Source: an uncultured Succiniclasticum sp.
GTDB lineage: Bacteria > Bacillota > Negativicutes > Acidaminococcales > Acidaminococcaceae
Assembly: GCA_902801365.1 (NCBI GenBank)
Contig: CADCHY010000028.1
Span: 1 to 42,273, forward strand
DNA: 42,273 nucleotides
Direction of reading: 5' to 3'
Positions within the stretch are counted from its first letter, which is position 1; the number at the start of each line of letters is the position of its first letter. Position numbers and translations under genes: made by a program. The notes under the pieces were generated by a model that saw nothing but the letters and a program-made list of their open reading frames with translations, did not search any database and was not told where the DNA came from. Of this stretch, positions 7,648 through 15,639 are shown piece after piece.

Positions 7648-8205
7648 ATGGCATCCATTCAACAAATACAGGCACTGATTCGTAAAAGCGCAGAAGAAAG
7701 CAGAAAACAGTACGCAGAAGACGGTAACACGGCCTTACAGCCTAAAGTAAATGAACCGGTCATACAGTTGCCCACCAATACGCCAGATCCGGTTATAAAC
7801 ACGGCGCCGGCAGCAACGTCACCGACCGTACAGGTCACACCGCAGCAGGAATTAAAATCGTGGATCCGTTCAAATTTGAAAGAAGGGCGTGACTTTGGAA
7901 AATTGCCATCTGTCCCCCGTCCAGTATTATTCCGCGAGGGCGCTTTACGGATTATGCATCATTTGCAGCTTAGGCCCCAGGTAACTCTATTGGACAACGC
8001 AGTAAGCGTCGACGGCACGTCTGCCGGTTATACAATAACAGTTAAAGTTACTCTGATTGATCCTGACGGCGCGCCAGTGGCTGAAAGCATCGGATCTGCC
8101 AGTACGCTGTTAGAACCCGGCCTTAAGAAAGCCAGCGTGAACACATGCGCCCAGCAGGCGCAGAAGAGAGCCTTGGTAGCAGCTATACGTATGTTAATTG
8201 TTTAA
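7648..8205 (+). CDS. Probable single-strand annealing / ssDNA-binding recombination protein (185 aa)
   Basis: The N-terminal 65 residues are polar and Pro/Thr-rich (a likely flexible linker). The conserved-looking part is LKEGRDFGKLPSVPRPVLFR followed by EGALRIMHHLQLRP. This recalls phage and plasmid proteins with a DYG.IPG..KP.L.KPGAEK signature that travel with recombination nucleases. A beta-rich segment (TVKVTLIDPDGAPVAE) and a helical C-terminus (SVNTCAQQAQKRALVAAIRM) follow, a pattern seen in Rad52/Erf-type annealing folds. The annealing role is inferred from this resemblance and from the YqaJ exonuclease two genes upstream. It ends at a convergent terminator. Confidence 0.55.
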   Translation: MASIQQIQALIRKSAEESRKQYAEDGNTALQPKVNEPVIQLPTNTPDPVINTAPAATSPTVQVTPQQELKSWIRSNLKEGRDFGKLPSVPRPVLFREGALRIMHHLQLRPQVTLLDNAVSVDGTSAGYTITVKVTLIDPDGAPVAESIGSASTLLEPGLKKASVNTCAQQAQKRALVAAIRMLIV

Positions 8206-8217
8206 GAAATAATTAAA

Positions 8218-8249
8218 CGCCTTCTTCACCGCTATTGGTGAGGAAGGCG
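8218..8249. terminator. Bidirectional terminator between convergent element genes
   Basis: A 13-bp stem (8218-8230 with 8237-8249, one G-U pair) has a 6-nt loop. T-rich sequence follows on the minus-strand side, with a shorter one on the plus side. It separates the annealing-protein gene from the convergent regulator gene. Confidence 0.8.
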
Positions 8250-8255
8250 CTGTTA

Positions 8256-8903
8256 TTAATAAGGGCGAGGGTCTTTAGAAATAATGTCCGGCGGAATAAT
8301 TCGCTTCATCGGCTTTGGTTTGTGGTCAGGCAGCAAAATCGTATCAATCATATGCAGGAAAGTGATTCGATAAGTATCTTCAATATAATTCAGGTAAGAA
8401 TCGCGGATACCGGAATCAAGGAACGGCTTCAACACCTGTGTCATGTAAAAATCCAGGCAGTACTTTACAGAGTCCGGAGTCATGGATATCACATCAGGAA
8501 AAGAATCCGTATCAGGGAAAAATGAACGGATTGAAGTATTGAAGCTGTCAATTTCATTTGTATAAGCAGAAAGAGAAGACGGTAAGTTTGTTAAAACAGA
8601 ACGCTGATAAAACAACAACCGGCCTAAAAAGACATCTTGTACAGTGGCACGTCCGATACGAAAATTACTGTCAGATTCAAGCCAGTCGCCTTTAAAAAGC
8701 AGAAAGGCAGTAGCCAGCTCTGCAGGAACAAATGGGTGGTAACCAACCCGGCGGTTATTACCGGAAACTCCAGTCAGCTTCTGCGGCATCAAGATAAAAC
8801 CTAACTGATTATACCGGGTAAACGTGCCTTTGGTGATGCTGATATTAAAACGTTCCTTTATTAACTGGGTAATTTCGTCCTGATCTAAATACCTGTAATC
8901 CAC
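8256..8903 (-). CDS. Putative regulator with N-terminal helix-turn-helix (215 aa)
   Basis: It uses a GTG start (8903) with AGGGGAGG 5 nt upstream. The first 35 residues (LDQDEITQLIKERFNISITKG, then TFTRYNQLGFI) resemble a MerR-type or winged HTH. The rest is helical and not recognised. It is divergent from the small membrane protein/xis/int group and separated from it by a promoter and a dyad operator, so it is a good candidate for the repressor or activator of excision and integration. Convergent with the recombination module. Confidence 0.6.
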   Translation of the reverse strand: MDYRYLDQDEITQLIKERFNISITKGTFTRYNQLGFILMPQKLTGVSGNNRRVGYHPFVPAELATAFLLFKGDWLESDSNFRIGRATVQDVFLGRLLFYQRSVLTNLPSSLSAYTNEIDSFNTSIRSFFPDTDSFPDVISMTPDSVKYCLDFYMTQVLKPFLDSGIRDSYLNYIEDTYRITFLHMIDTILLPDHKPKPMKRIIPPDIISKDPRPY

Positions 8904-8983
8904 ACTATCGCCTCCCCTAATGAAAATAATATCATAAACAGCTAAAAAACGGAAGAAAAGATAAATTTATTTCTTTCTAACAC

Positions 8984-9012
8984 TTGACATGGCAATCAAA
9001 ACATTGTAAGAT
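8984..9012 (+). promoter_or_regulatory. Promoter for the membrane protein-xis-int genes
   Basis: TTGACA (8984-8989, consensus) is separated by 17 bp from TAAGAT (9007-9012). Transcription would start within the dyad at 9013-9040. Confidence 0.75.
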
Positions 9013-9040
9013 TAGATAAAGATAAATATATCTTAATCTA
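9013..9040. promoter_or_regulatory. Dyad operator overlapping the start site
   Basis: Arms 9013-9024 and 9029-9040 are inverted repeats of 12 bp with one mismatch and a 4-bp spacer. They begin one base after the -10 box, a classical repressor position. The product of 8256-8903 or the XRE-like protein is a plausible ligand. A related AT palindrome (ATAAATTTAT) lies near 8961-8970. Confidence 0.65.
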
Positions 9041-9059
9041 AAAGAAAGGGGCCAAGCCA

Positions 9060-9374
9060 TTGAAGCTGATTATTAAATGCGATTACAAAAAGCAAAAACT
9101 CAGTATCACCAGCGACGTACAGCATATCCGTACCATCCTGATGATACTGGATGCCTTTAATCGGCCCAAGCGGAACAGATACCTATTCCTTTTGCTGCTC
9201 GGCCTCCTAATTGTTTCTGTTATGGATGTGAAACATGTAAACAACTTTTACGTTTGCTGCGAGCCAGTAATCGTTTTGGTTGTCATGCTTCTTGCCAGCT
9301 GCATATGCAGGCAGGGCCCGCCACTCTTACAGAGTATCGGCAGACGGTCCCTATTCCATTTATTCAGTTTTTAA
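9060..9374 (+). CDS. Small membrane protein (104 aa)
   Basis: It starts at TTG (9060) behind an AAAGGGG site, just downstream of the promoter and operator. An N-terminal beta-like segment (KLIIKCDYKKQKLSITSD) and a basic patch (NRPKRNR) precede two membrane helices (YLFLLLLGLLIVSVMDV and VIVLVVMLLASCICR). No family is recognised. It is the first gene of the group ending in xis and int. Confidence 0.55.
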   Translation: MKLIIKCDYKKQKLSITSDVQHIRTILMILDAFNRPKRNRYLFLLLLGLLIVSVMDVKHVNNFYVCCEPVIVLVVMLLASCICRQGPPLLQSIGRRSLFHLFSF

Positions 9375-9389
9375 TGAGGTTTAAAATCA

Positions 9390-9599
9390 ATGAAACAGAG
9401 CTTTCCAGAAATTTTGACAATTAAACAGGCTGTAGAATATGTCAGAAGCGTAGCCGGACATTATATGTACTGCGAGGCGTCACTTAGACGCTTTGCCCAT
9501 ATGGGCATTTTGAAATACAAGCAGGTTGATAAGAAACATAAAATGTTTCTTTTTAAAAGCGATATAAAGCTACAGCTATTAGATCCGTATTTATCATAA
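9390..9599 (+). CDS. Excisionase-like small DNA-binding protein
   Basis: The 69-aa protein has the layout of small winged-helix excisionases: LTIKQAVEYVRSVAG (helices 1-2), MYCEASLRRFAHMGIL (recognition helix), then KYKQVDKKHKMFLF (wing) and a terminal helix. It directly precedes the integrase gene (11 bp). Excisionases bend attachment-site DNA and bias the integrase toward excision. Confidence 0.7.
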   Translation: MKQSFPEILTIKQAVEYVRSVAGHYMYCEASLRRFAHMGILKYKQVDKKHKMFLFKSDIKLQLLDPYLS

Positions 9600-9610
9600 G
9601 GAGCAGAGTT

Positions 9611-10888
9611 ATGGGAAAAAAGATTGATAAATTTAATGTTAAAGACAATAACGACGGAACGTATTCATGTCGTCTGAGCATTGGATACAGAAAAGATCCG
9701 TTAACTGGTAAAACGAAGCAGTACCGACCCACATTAACGGTGACTGCCAGCAGCGAATCTGAAGCAATAGCGCTTCTTACTTTGGAAAAAATAAAATTGT
9801 ATAACAAGGGAAAAAATGTTGTAGACCAATTGACAATGTCAGATGTTATTAAAAGATATTATGAAATTAAAACAAGTCTACGCGCAAATACCAGAGTTAA
9901 GGACCTGTTCTATATTGATAAAATTAACAAACGATTTGGAACAGAAAACATTACAGATATCCGGTTCAATCATATTCTTGAATTTTTATACGCTTTAGAG
10001 AAGCATGGATACAGCAAAACAACATTGCGTAATTTTAGAAACGCTCTTAGGAAATATTTCAATTTTGCAACAAGGCAGAAATTAATTTCAGAAAATCCAA
10101 TGATCCAGCTTACCGATTATGATATTGGAAAAGGCGAAGATACAATGAAGCACAGAAGCGAATCTGTTAGCGATGATGTTAAAAAGGTCATCCGGTACAT
10201 AATGAAACAGAAAATATGTAGGAGCTACAGCTTAGAACACAGAGTATTAATCCTCTTGACCCTTGAGGGAAACCTCCGGCCAGCTGAACTTTATGGTCTG
10301 ACATGGAATGATATCGATTTGACAGAAGCGTCCATGGAAATCAACAAAGATTTTTCATCATTTACAACGAAAGAGGCGGAAAAAGCTAATCTGCCGCGCA
10401 CAGTTATCGACGATACCAAAACCCGCGGTTCACACAGGCTTCTTCCTCTTTCTTCGATAACAGTAAAACTTTTAACCTCTTTCAAAAAGGAATGCGATTC
10501 ATTTTTGAAACGAAAAGGTGCAAAGAATCCTGGAAAATACTTATTTTTCCAGAAACAAGAAGTTAAACCCGGCATGGTTGTAAAAAATGCTTGCGGAAGC
10601 GGTCTTAAAAGCAAGCTTTATTACGCCAGTAAATATTTACAGGTTAAGCCAATTTCACCCTATGATTTGCGCCGGCTTGCCAGAACCGAAAGGGAAAACG
10701 AGCTGGAATTAAAGGACCGTGTAAACAAATACGTTATTGGCCATGTTAAAGATAACGATACGGCGGACCCACGGTATATAACTACAATGTACAGCGCCGC
10801 CAAAAAGTCGCACCCTATTTGGGAAAAAATCCTGATGTCCATCATAACAGAAAATAACGTAAATAAGACAGAATGTAAGACAAATTGA
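9611..10888 (+). CDS. int: Tyrosine recombinase / integrase
   Basis: The 425-aa protein starts at an ATG behind AAGGAG. The N-terminal part (about 1-55) looks like an arm-type DNA-binding domain (DGTYSCRLSIGYRKDPLTGK). A SAM-like core-binding domain follows (about 70-170). The catalytic domain shows EGNLRPAELYGLTW (first Arg), PYDLRRLART (second Arg box), GHVKDND (His) and DPRYITTMY (nucleophilic Tyr region). The box that is usually HxLRH reads YDLRR here, so the conserved His is replaced by Tyr. The gene ends 28 bp before the terminator of a tRNA operon, fitting an attachment site in or near that terminator or the tRNAs. Confidence 0.9.
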   Translation: MGKKIDKFNVKDNNDGTYSCRLSIGYRKDPLTGKTKQYRPTLTVTASSESEAIALLTLEKIKLYNKGKNVVDQLTMSDVIKRYYEIKTSLRANTRVKDLFYIDKINKRFGTENITDIRFNHILEFLYALEKHGYSKTTLRNFRNALRKYFNFATRQKLISENPMIQLTDYDIGKGEDTMKHRSESVSDDVKKVIRYIMKQKICRSYSLEHRVLILLTLEGNLRPAELYGLTWNDIDLTEASMEINKDFSSFTTKEAEKANLPRTVIDDTKTRGSHRLLPLSSITVKLLTSFKKECDSFLKRKGAKNPGKYLFFQKQEVKPGMVVKNACGSGLKSKLYYASKYLQVKPISPYDLRRLARTERENELELKDRVNKYVIGHVKDNDTADPRYITTMYSAAKKSHPIWEKILMSIITENNVNKTECKTN

Positions 10889-10904
10889 TTATGTTACCGA
10901 TGCA

Positions 10905-10940
10905 AAAAGAAAAAGCCCCCATGCGGAAAGCCGCATGGGG
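10905..10940 (-). terminator. Terminator of the tRNA operon
   Basis: Arms 10917-10926 and 10931-10940 pair perfectly over 10 bp with a 4-nt loop. On the minus strand the stem is followed by a T-rich tract (GCTTTTTCTTTTT). It ends the Asp-Gly-Trp tRNA transcript. One arm is part of an 11-bp direct repeat also found at 1303-1313. Confidence 0.9.
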
Positions 10941-10953
10941 ACTGAATCTTCAG

Positions 10954-11029
<76 letters not shown>

Positions 11030-11030
11030 G

Positions 11031-11106
11031 TGGAGCGGAAAACGAGACTCGAACTCGCGACCCCAACCTTGGCAAGGTTGTGCTCTACCAACTGAGCTAT
11101 TTCCGC
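11031..11106 (-). tRNA. tRNA-Gly (anticodon GCC)
   Basis: This is a 76-nt cloverleaf with encoded CCA. The 5' end is GCGGAAATAGCTCAGTTGGT, the anticodon loop reads TTGCCAA, and the T-loop has the usual TTCGAGTC. It lies one base from tRNA-Trp and one base from tRNA-Asp. Confidence 0.95.
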
Positions 11107-11107
11107 A

Positions 11108-11184
11108 TGGCGACCCGGACGAGACTCGAACTCGTGACCTCCGCCGTGACAGGGCGGCATTCTAACCAACTGAACCACCGGGCC
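11108..11184 (-). tRNA. tRNA-Asp (anticodon GTC)
   Basis: This is a 77-nt cloverleaf with encoded CCA. The acceptor arms GGCCCGG and CCGGGTC pair, the anticodon loop reads CTGTCAC, and the T-loop has TTCGAGTC. It is first in the tRNA operon. Confidence 0.95.
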
Positions 11185-11211
11185 GTTTGTCAGTTCACCT
11201 GACGTTTTAGA

Positions 11212-11240
11212 ATTATATCACAGGAAAACAAAATACGCAA
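11212..11240 (-). promoter_or_regulatory. Promoter of the tRNA operon
   Basis: On the minus strand, TTGCGT (11240-11235) is separated by 17 bp from a consensus TATAAT (11217-11212), about 20 bp ahead of tRNA-Asp. It abuts the pyrE stop, and I see no terminator between pyrE and this promoter. Confidence 0.7.
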
Positions 11241-11241
11241 G

Positions 11242-11835
11242 TCATTTTTTAACCGGGTTGTTTTTGCCGGTACTGCCCCGTTTGGTCAGTTCCACGCCGT
11301 CATGGCACAGAGGGCAGTCTTCTGCTTTAAACGTAGGTACGTCCAGATGCAGCAATGCTTCTGTCCGCACGCCGAAATCCACCTTGCCACCGCTGCGGTC
11401 TACCAGAAGACCCACGCCGATCACATTGCCTCCGTGTTCCCGTACCACATCTATTACTTCTTTTACGCTGCCGCCGGTTGTGACGATGTCTTCCACTACC
11501 AGCACCCGGCAGCCTTCCGGAATCTGGAAGCCGCGTTTCAGCGTCATCTTTCCGTTTTCCCGTTCCGTAAAGATGGCGCGGGTCCCCAGGGCCTTACCCG
11601 TTTCATGGGCCAGCAGGATGCCGCCGGTAGTCGGCCCTACCACCAGTTCGATGTTGTCACTGGCGTAGCGCGCGGCAATCTCCTTACACAGTTTTTCCGT
11701 GTAGGCGGGATGCTGCAGCACGTTGAACTTTTCCACATACATGGGGCTGTGCAGGCCGCTGGTCAGCAGGAAATGTCCGTGCAGGACAGCCTGGGTTTCT
11801 TCCAGTAAATGCAGTACTTCTTTTTCACTTAACAT
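11242..11835 (-). CDS. pyrE: Orotate phosphoribosyltransferase
   Basis: The protein (197 aa) catalyses orotate + PRPP to OMP, step five of UMP synthesis. It has the PRPP loop VLVVEDIVTTGGSVKEV and a preceding TERENGKMTLKRGF flexible-loop region. A C-terminal extension with CPLCHDG occurs in the longer Firmicute-type PyrE proteins. It is the last gene of the pyr operon, 13 bp after pyrF, and ends directly against the tRNA promoter. Confidence 0.95.
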   Translation of the reverse strand: MLSEKEVLHLLEETQAVLHGHFLLTSGLHSPMYVEKFNVLQHPAYTEKLCKEIAARYASDNIELVVGPTTGGILLAHETGKALGTRAIFTERENGKMTLKRGFQIPEGCRVLVVEDIVTTGGSVKEVIDVVREHGGNVIGVGLLVDRSGGKVDFGVRTEALLHLDVPTFKAEDCPLCHDGVELTKRGSTGKNNPVKK

Positions 11836-11848
11836 GAAAGTGCCTCCT

Positions 11849-12568
11849 CTATTTAATCTTCTTTATTTCTTCTACAATCGCTGCGGCCGCCAGTTTCCTG
11901 TCCGCCGCTTTCATGATGGGACGCCCCACCACGATATGGGAGGAACCGTTGGCAAAGGCCTGTGCCGGTGTGGTCACGCGGCTCTGGTCGTCCAGGGCGC
12001 TGCCCGCCGGACGTACGCCGGGCGTTACGATCAGGAAGTCAGGTCCGCAGGCTTTACGGATCTCCGCCGCTTCCTTGGGCGACGCCACTACGCCGTCCAG
12101 TCCGGCTGCGTTAGCCAGCTTTGCCAGGGACAGTACCTGCTCCGCAATAGTATTTTTGTAATTCAGATCCGCAAACTGCTCCTCGTCCATGCTGGTGAGG
12201 ATGGTGACCGCCAGCAGTTTCGGACGTTCTATGCCAAGTTCCGCTGCTTTTTCCTTTATGGCAGCAGCCGCCGCTTCCATCATCTTTTTGCCGCCTACGG
12301 CATGGACGTTGATCATGTCCACGCCCAGTTTCGTTTCCACTTTCAGGGCGCTGGCTACCGTATTGGGAATGTCCTGAAGTTTTAGGTCAAGGAACACTTT
12401 TTTGCCATGCTCTTTCAGGAAACGGATCATCTCGTTCCCTGCCGCGTAGTACAGTTCCATGCCCACTTTATAATAACTTACCGCGTCCCCGATTTCCTCC
12501 ACAGCCTGCTTCGCGGCTTCTGCCGTGGGAAAGTCCAGGGCGGCGATGAGTCTTGGATCACTCTGCAT
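11849..12568 (-). CDS. pyrF: Orotidine 5'-phosphate decarboxylase
   Basis: The 239-aa TIM-barrel enzyme converts OMP to UMP, the last step of the pathway. The catalytic Asp-Lys-x-x-Asp array is visible in VFLDLKLQDIPNTV, and the phosphate-gripper region in TPGVRPAGSALDDQSRVTTP. It lies between pyrD (65 bp) and pyrE in the operon. Confidence 0.96.
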   Translation of the reverse strand: MQSDPRLIAALDFPTAEAAKQAVEEIGDAVSYYKVGMELYYAAGNEMIRFLKEHGKKVFLDLKLQDIPNTVASALKVETKLGVDMINVHAVGGKKMMEAAAAAIKEKAAELGIERPKLLAVTILTSMDEEQFADLNYKNTIAEQVLSLAKLANAAGLDGVVASPKEAAEIRKACGPDFLIVTPGVRPAGSALDDQSRVTTPAQAFANGSSHIVVGRPIMKAADRKLAAAAIVEEIKKIK

Positions 12569-12633
12569 GTTGTCACCTCTTTTGTACTCAAAAACCGCAC
12601 ACTGCCATCAACACGTTTCTAAAAACCGGAATA

Positions 12634-13569
12634 TCAGCACCGGCCCGGAAGCGCCAGCCCGATCAGATCCTGTATCTTTTTAATATTGTGCCTGTCCATG
12701 TACTCCAGAATGTCAAGGCTGATGGTCTCTGCAATGGCCGGGTTCACAAAGTTCGCCGTGCCCACAGCAATTGCGCTGGCTCCTGCCAGGAAGAATTCTA
12801 TGGCATCTTCCGCGCACATAATGCCGCCCATGCCGATAATGGGAACCTTCACCGCCTGGGCCACTTCGTAGCACATGCGCACCGCCACGGGACGGATGCA
12901 GGGGCCGCTGAGGCCGCCGGTCACATTACCCAGCACGGGACGTTGACGGTGGATGTCGATCTTCATACCAATGAGGGTATTGATCAGGGAAAGAGCGTCT
13001 GTCCCCGCGTCTTCCGCTGCTTTCGCCATTTCCGTAATACTGGTCACGTTGGGGGAAAGCTTGGTGATGACCACCTTGGATGTATTCTCTTTGACTTCTT
13101 TTACAACCTGGGCCATGCTTTTGGCGTTGGTGCCGAAAACCAGACCGCCGTCTTTGATATTGGGACAGCTTACATTGATTTCCACCGCGTCCACGCCTTT
13201 TACGTCCAGCTTCGCCGCCAGTTCGCCGTATTCTTCCGGACTGGAGGCATCGATGTTTACAATAATGGGTAATTTGTATTTGCGCAGTTTAGGCAGCGTT
13301 TCTTTCAAAAAGTACTCGCTGCCCGGGTTCTCCAGCCCCACGCAGTTCAGCATGCCGGAAGGGGTTTCCACGACCCGCTGGCCTTTGTTTCCTGCCCGGG
13401 GCGCAAGGGTGGTACCTTTCACCGTAACGGCGCCCACCTTTTCCAGATCCAGAAAGTCCGTAAACTCCAGGCCGAAGCCGAAGGTTCCGGAAGCAGTGGT
13501 CACCGGTGTTTTCATTTTCAGCCCGGCAATGTCCACGGCCAGACGGTTATGATACAGATACCTTACCAT
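12634..13569 (-). CDS. pyrD: Dihydroorotate dehydrogenase, class 1B catalytic subunit
   Basis: The 311-aa FMN enzyme oxidises dihydroorotate to orotate. Catalytic Cys is in [16 protein letters not shown]/substrate motifs include [21 protein letters not shown] and PIIGMGGI. Class 1B enzymes use a PyrK partner and NAD+, and pyrK lies immediately upstream with a 7-nt overlap, so the two are translationally coupled. Confidence 0.96.
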   Translation of the reverse strand: MVRYLYHNRLAVDIAGLKMKTPVTTASGTFGFGLEFTDFLDLEKVGAVTVKGTTLAPRAGNKGQRVVETPSGMLNCVGLENPGSEYFLKETLPKLRKYKLPIIVNIDASSPEEYGELAAKLDVKGVDAVEINVSCPNIKDGGLVFGTNAKSMAQVVKEVKENTSKVVITKLSPNVTSITEMAKAAEDAGTDALSLINTLIGMKIDIHRQRPVLGNVTGGLSGPCIRPVAVRMCYEVAQAVKVPIIGMGGIMCAEDAIEFFLAGASAIAVGTANFVNPAIAETISLDILEYMDRHNIKKIQDLIGLALPGRC

Positions 13570-14336
13570 TCCGTCACCTCCTCAGCCCGGAACACAGGTC
13601 CGTCCTGGCAGACCTTGACGCGTTTGCCGATACCCTGGCAGCTGCAGGACAGGCAGGCGCCCAGTCCGCAGGCCATGTATTTTTCCAGCGAGACCTGGCA
13701 TTTAATTCCCTTTTCCAGCACGGCAGCGGAGACTGCTTTCATCATGGGCGCCGGGCCACAGACGTACACGCAGTCATAACGGCCCTTTTCCAGCATATCC
13801 GGTAAACAGGCCATAACGGTTCCTTTGGTTCCCAGCGAACCGTCGTCCGTCGTCAGGCCGATTATCCCTGCGATACCGTCATACAGTTCCTTCCAGAACA
13901 GGTCGTCCGCCGTTCTGCCGCCCATAAGCACGTCTGGCCTGATTCCTTCTTCAGCCAAGCTTTCCGCCAGATACAGCAGGGGCGCCAGTCCGGTGCCGCC
14001 GCCTACCAGCAGCGCATGTTTCGCGCCGCGTTCAAAGCCGTGTCCCAGCGGACCCACCACGCTGAGCCTGTCCCCGCTGCAGACGTCTGCCAGAATATTT
14101 GTGGCATCGCCCACAATACGGTAAATCAGGCTGATAGCGCCGTAGTTTTTATCCACCCCGGCCACGCCAAGGGGCCGGCGCAGCAACGGTGCGGTGCGCT
14201 GTGAGACCTGCACATTGACAAACTGGCCCGGAACTGCTTCAGCCGCAATCCGCGGCGCAATCAGGTCAATCTGTTTTGTCGTGGCGTTCAGGATACGCTG
14301 CCCCACGACTTTTGCTTCTTCTATATATTTAGTCAT
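13563..14336 (-). CDS. pyrK: Dihydroorotate dehydrogenase electron-transfer subunit
   Basis: The 257-aa protein carries FAD and a [2Fe-2S] cluster and passes electrons from PyrD to NAD+. The flavin site is visible in [10 protein letters not shown] and GPLGHGF, the NAD-binding glycine motif in [19 protein letters not shown], and the cluster Cys residues in [15 protein letters not shown] with a further VKVC. An AGAGGA ribosome site precedes the ATG. It lies 10 bp after pyrC. Confidence 0.95.
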   Translation of the reverse strand: MTKYIEEAKVVGQRILNATTKQIDLIAPRIAAEAVPGQFVNVQVSQRTAPLLRRPLGVAGVDKNYGAISLIYRIVGDATNILADVCSGDRLSVVGPLGHGFERGAKHALLVGGGTGLAPLLYLAESLAEEGIRPDVLMGGRTADDLFWKELYDGIAGIIGLTTDDGSLGTKGTVMACLPDMLEKGRYDCVYVCGPAPMMKAVSAAVLEKGIKCQVSLEKYMACGLGACLSCSCQGIGKRVKVCQDGPVFRAEEVTEW

Positions 14337-14346
14337 TCAAATCCTC

Positions 14347-15639
14347 TTACTTTTCGCACACGGTGCCGTCTTTCATGACAAACTTGCCGGCCACCACCGT
14401 CGCAACGGCTTTGCCCTTGCACTGTTTGCCTTCAAACGGCGTAACCTTGCCGACTGTGTAGAATTTTTTGGAGTCGACCGTCCATTCCTTATCCAGATCC
14501 AGAATGGTAATGTCTGCCGGGGCGCCTGCCTTTAAGGTGCCGCCTTTCAGGTTAAAGATCCGGGCCGGGCTGCAGCTCATCTTGTCAACGACCTGTTCCA
14601 GCGTCATCACGTTCTTATGATACAGATCCGTCAAAACAACACCGACAGACGTTTCCAGTCCGCAGAACCCGTTGGGAGCCTTGCGGAATTCCACGTCCTT
14701 TTCTTCCGGAGCGTGGGGAGCGTGGTCGGTAACGATCATGTCAATGGTCCCGTCCAGCAGGGCGGCCCGCATGGCATCCACGTGATCCTGGCTCCGCAGG
14801 GGCGGGGAAACGCGGGTTGCCGTGCTGTACCCCATGCAGGCTTCGTCCGTCAGGGTCAGGTGATGCACCGTGACCTCTGCCGTTACCGGATAGCCTTTGG
14901 CCTTGGCCTGACGGATGATATCCGCTGCGCCTTTGCTGGCCACATGGGCGATGTGGATATGGGCTCCGGTGTAACCGGCCACCAGCACGTCTCTTGCTAC
15001 GGCGATGTCTTCTGCTACGGAGGGCACGCCGGGCACACCGATCTTTGCGGAAACCGCGCCTTCATGCATGTAGCCGTCCGCGTTCAGTTCGCTTTCAATG
15101 CTGTGGGAAACCAGCGGCGCCCCAAAGCTGGTCATATATTTGGCCGCGTTCATGAGAAGGCGGCTGCTGTACACATAGTGGCCGTCGTCGGAAAAAGCTA
15201 CCGCTCCTTTTTCCAGCATATCGCCCATCTCCGCCAGTTCCTTGCCTTCTTCGTCTTTGCTGATGGAACCGATCACTTCCACGTTCACATAGCCTTCCTT
15301 CGCGGCCCGTTCTTTGATACCGCTGACTACGATGGACGTGGAAATTGCAGGTTTCGTGTTGGGCATGCAGGCGATGGTGGTAATGCCGCCGGCCGCTGCC
15401 GCCATGGTGCCGGTACGGATGCTTTCCTTGGCTTCCAGGCCCGGCTCCCGCAGATGGGTATGCATATCGATGAAACCGGGTGCTACTACTTTGCCCGCAG
15501 CGTCATAGGTCTCGTCGGCTTTGTCCGTTATATTCTTCGCAACTTTCGCGATCTTTCCGTCTTCTGCCAGCACGTCGCAGATTTCATCCAGTTTCTGAGA
15601 GGGGTCTACCACCCGTCCGTTTTTAATTAGCAGCTTCAA
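14347..15639 (-). CDS. pyrC: Dihydroorotase
   Basis: The 430-aa amidohydrolase interconverts carbamoyl-aspartate and dihydroorotate. Zinc ligands appear in DMHTHLREPGLE (HxH), further His residues in HIHIAHVASKG, and the catalytic Asp in VTDHAPHAPEEK. The length and HTHLREPG motif place it in the type I bacterial group. Its start overlaps the end of pyrB by 17 nt. Confidence 0.96.
   Translation of the reverse strand: MKLLIKNGRVVDPSQKLDEICDVLAEDGKIAKVAKNITDKADETYDAAGKVVAPGFIDMHTHLREPGLEAKESIRTGTMAAAAGGITTIACMPNTKPAISTSIVVSGIKERAAKEGYVNVEVIGSISKDEEGKELAEMGDMLEKGAVAFSDDGHYVYSSRLLMNAAKYMTSFGAPLVSHSIESELNADGYMHEGAVSAKIGVPGVPSVAEDIAVARDVLVAGYTGAHIHIAHVASKGAADIIRQAKAKGYPVTAEVTVHHLTLTDEACMGYSTATRVSPPLRSQDHVDAMRAALLDGTIDMIVTDHAPHAPEEKDVEFRKAPNGFCGLETSVGVVLTDLYHKNVMTLEQVVDKMSCSPARIFNLKGGTLKAGAPADITILDLDKEWTVDSKKFYTVGKVTPFEGKQCKGKAVATVVAGKFVMKDGTVCEK

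Larger units (their letters stand above)
1350..10916. mobile_element. Integrative element with Rep-like, recombination and antirestriction genes (ends approximate)
   Basis: A block of about 9.5 kb lies between the autotransporter terminators and the tRNA operon. Its genes are typical of mobile DNA: tyrosine recombinase and excisionase-like gene at the right end, ArdC-like protein, YqaJ exonuclease with a probable annealing partner, RadC, XRE regulator and a Rep-like protein. The genes form two outward-facing arms from a control region near 4004-4301, plus a second divergent control region at 8904-9059. The sequence looks AT-richer than the flanking pyr genes. There are no capsid, portal, terminase, Zot, relaxase or type IV secretion genes, so it is not a complete phage or a self-transmissible ICE. 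A cryptic integrative plasmid, a mobilizable element or a phage satellite all fit. The ends are not proven; an 11-bp direct repeat (1303-1313 and 10927-10937) is one candidate. Confidence 0.75.

Noticed and set aside
1350..10916. Filamentous (inovirus-type) prophage
   Set aside because: The Rep-like gene and small membrane proteins hint at it, but there is no Zot-type ATPase or coat-protein cluster.
14617..15630. 337-codon plus-strand frame
   Set aside because: Shadow of pyrC with no ribosome site and a composition unlike the true genes.
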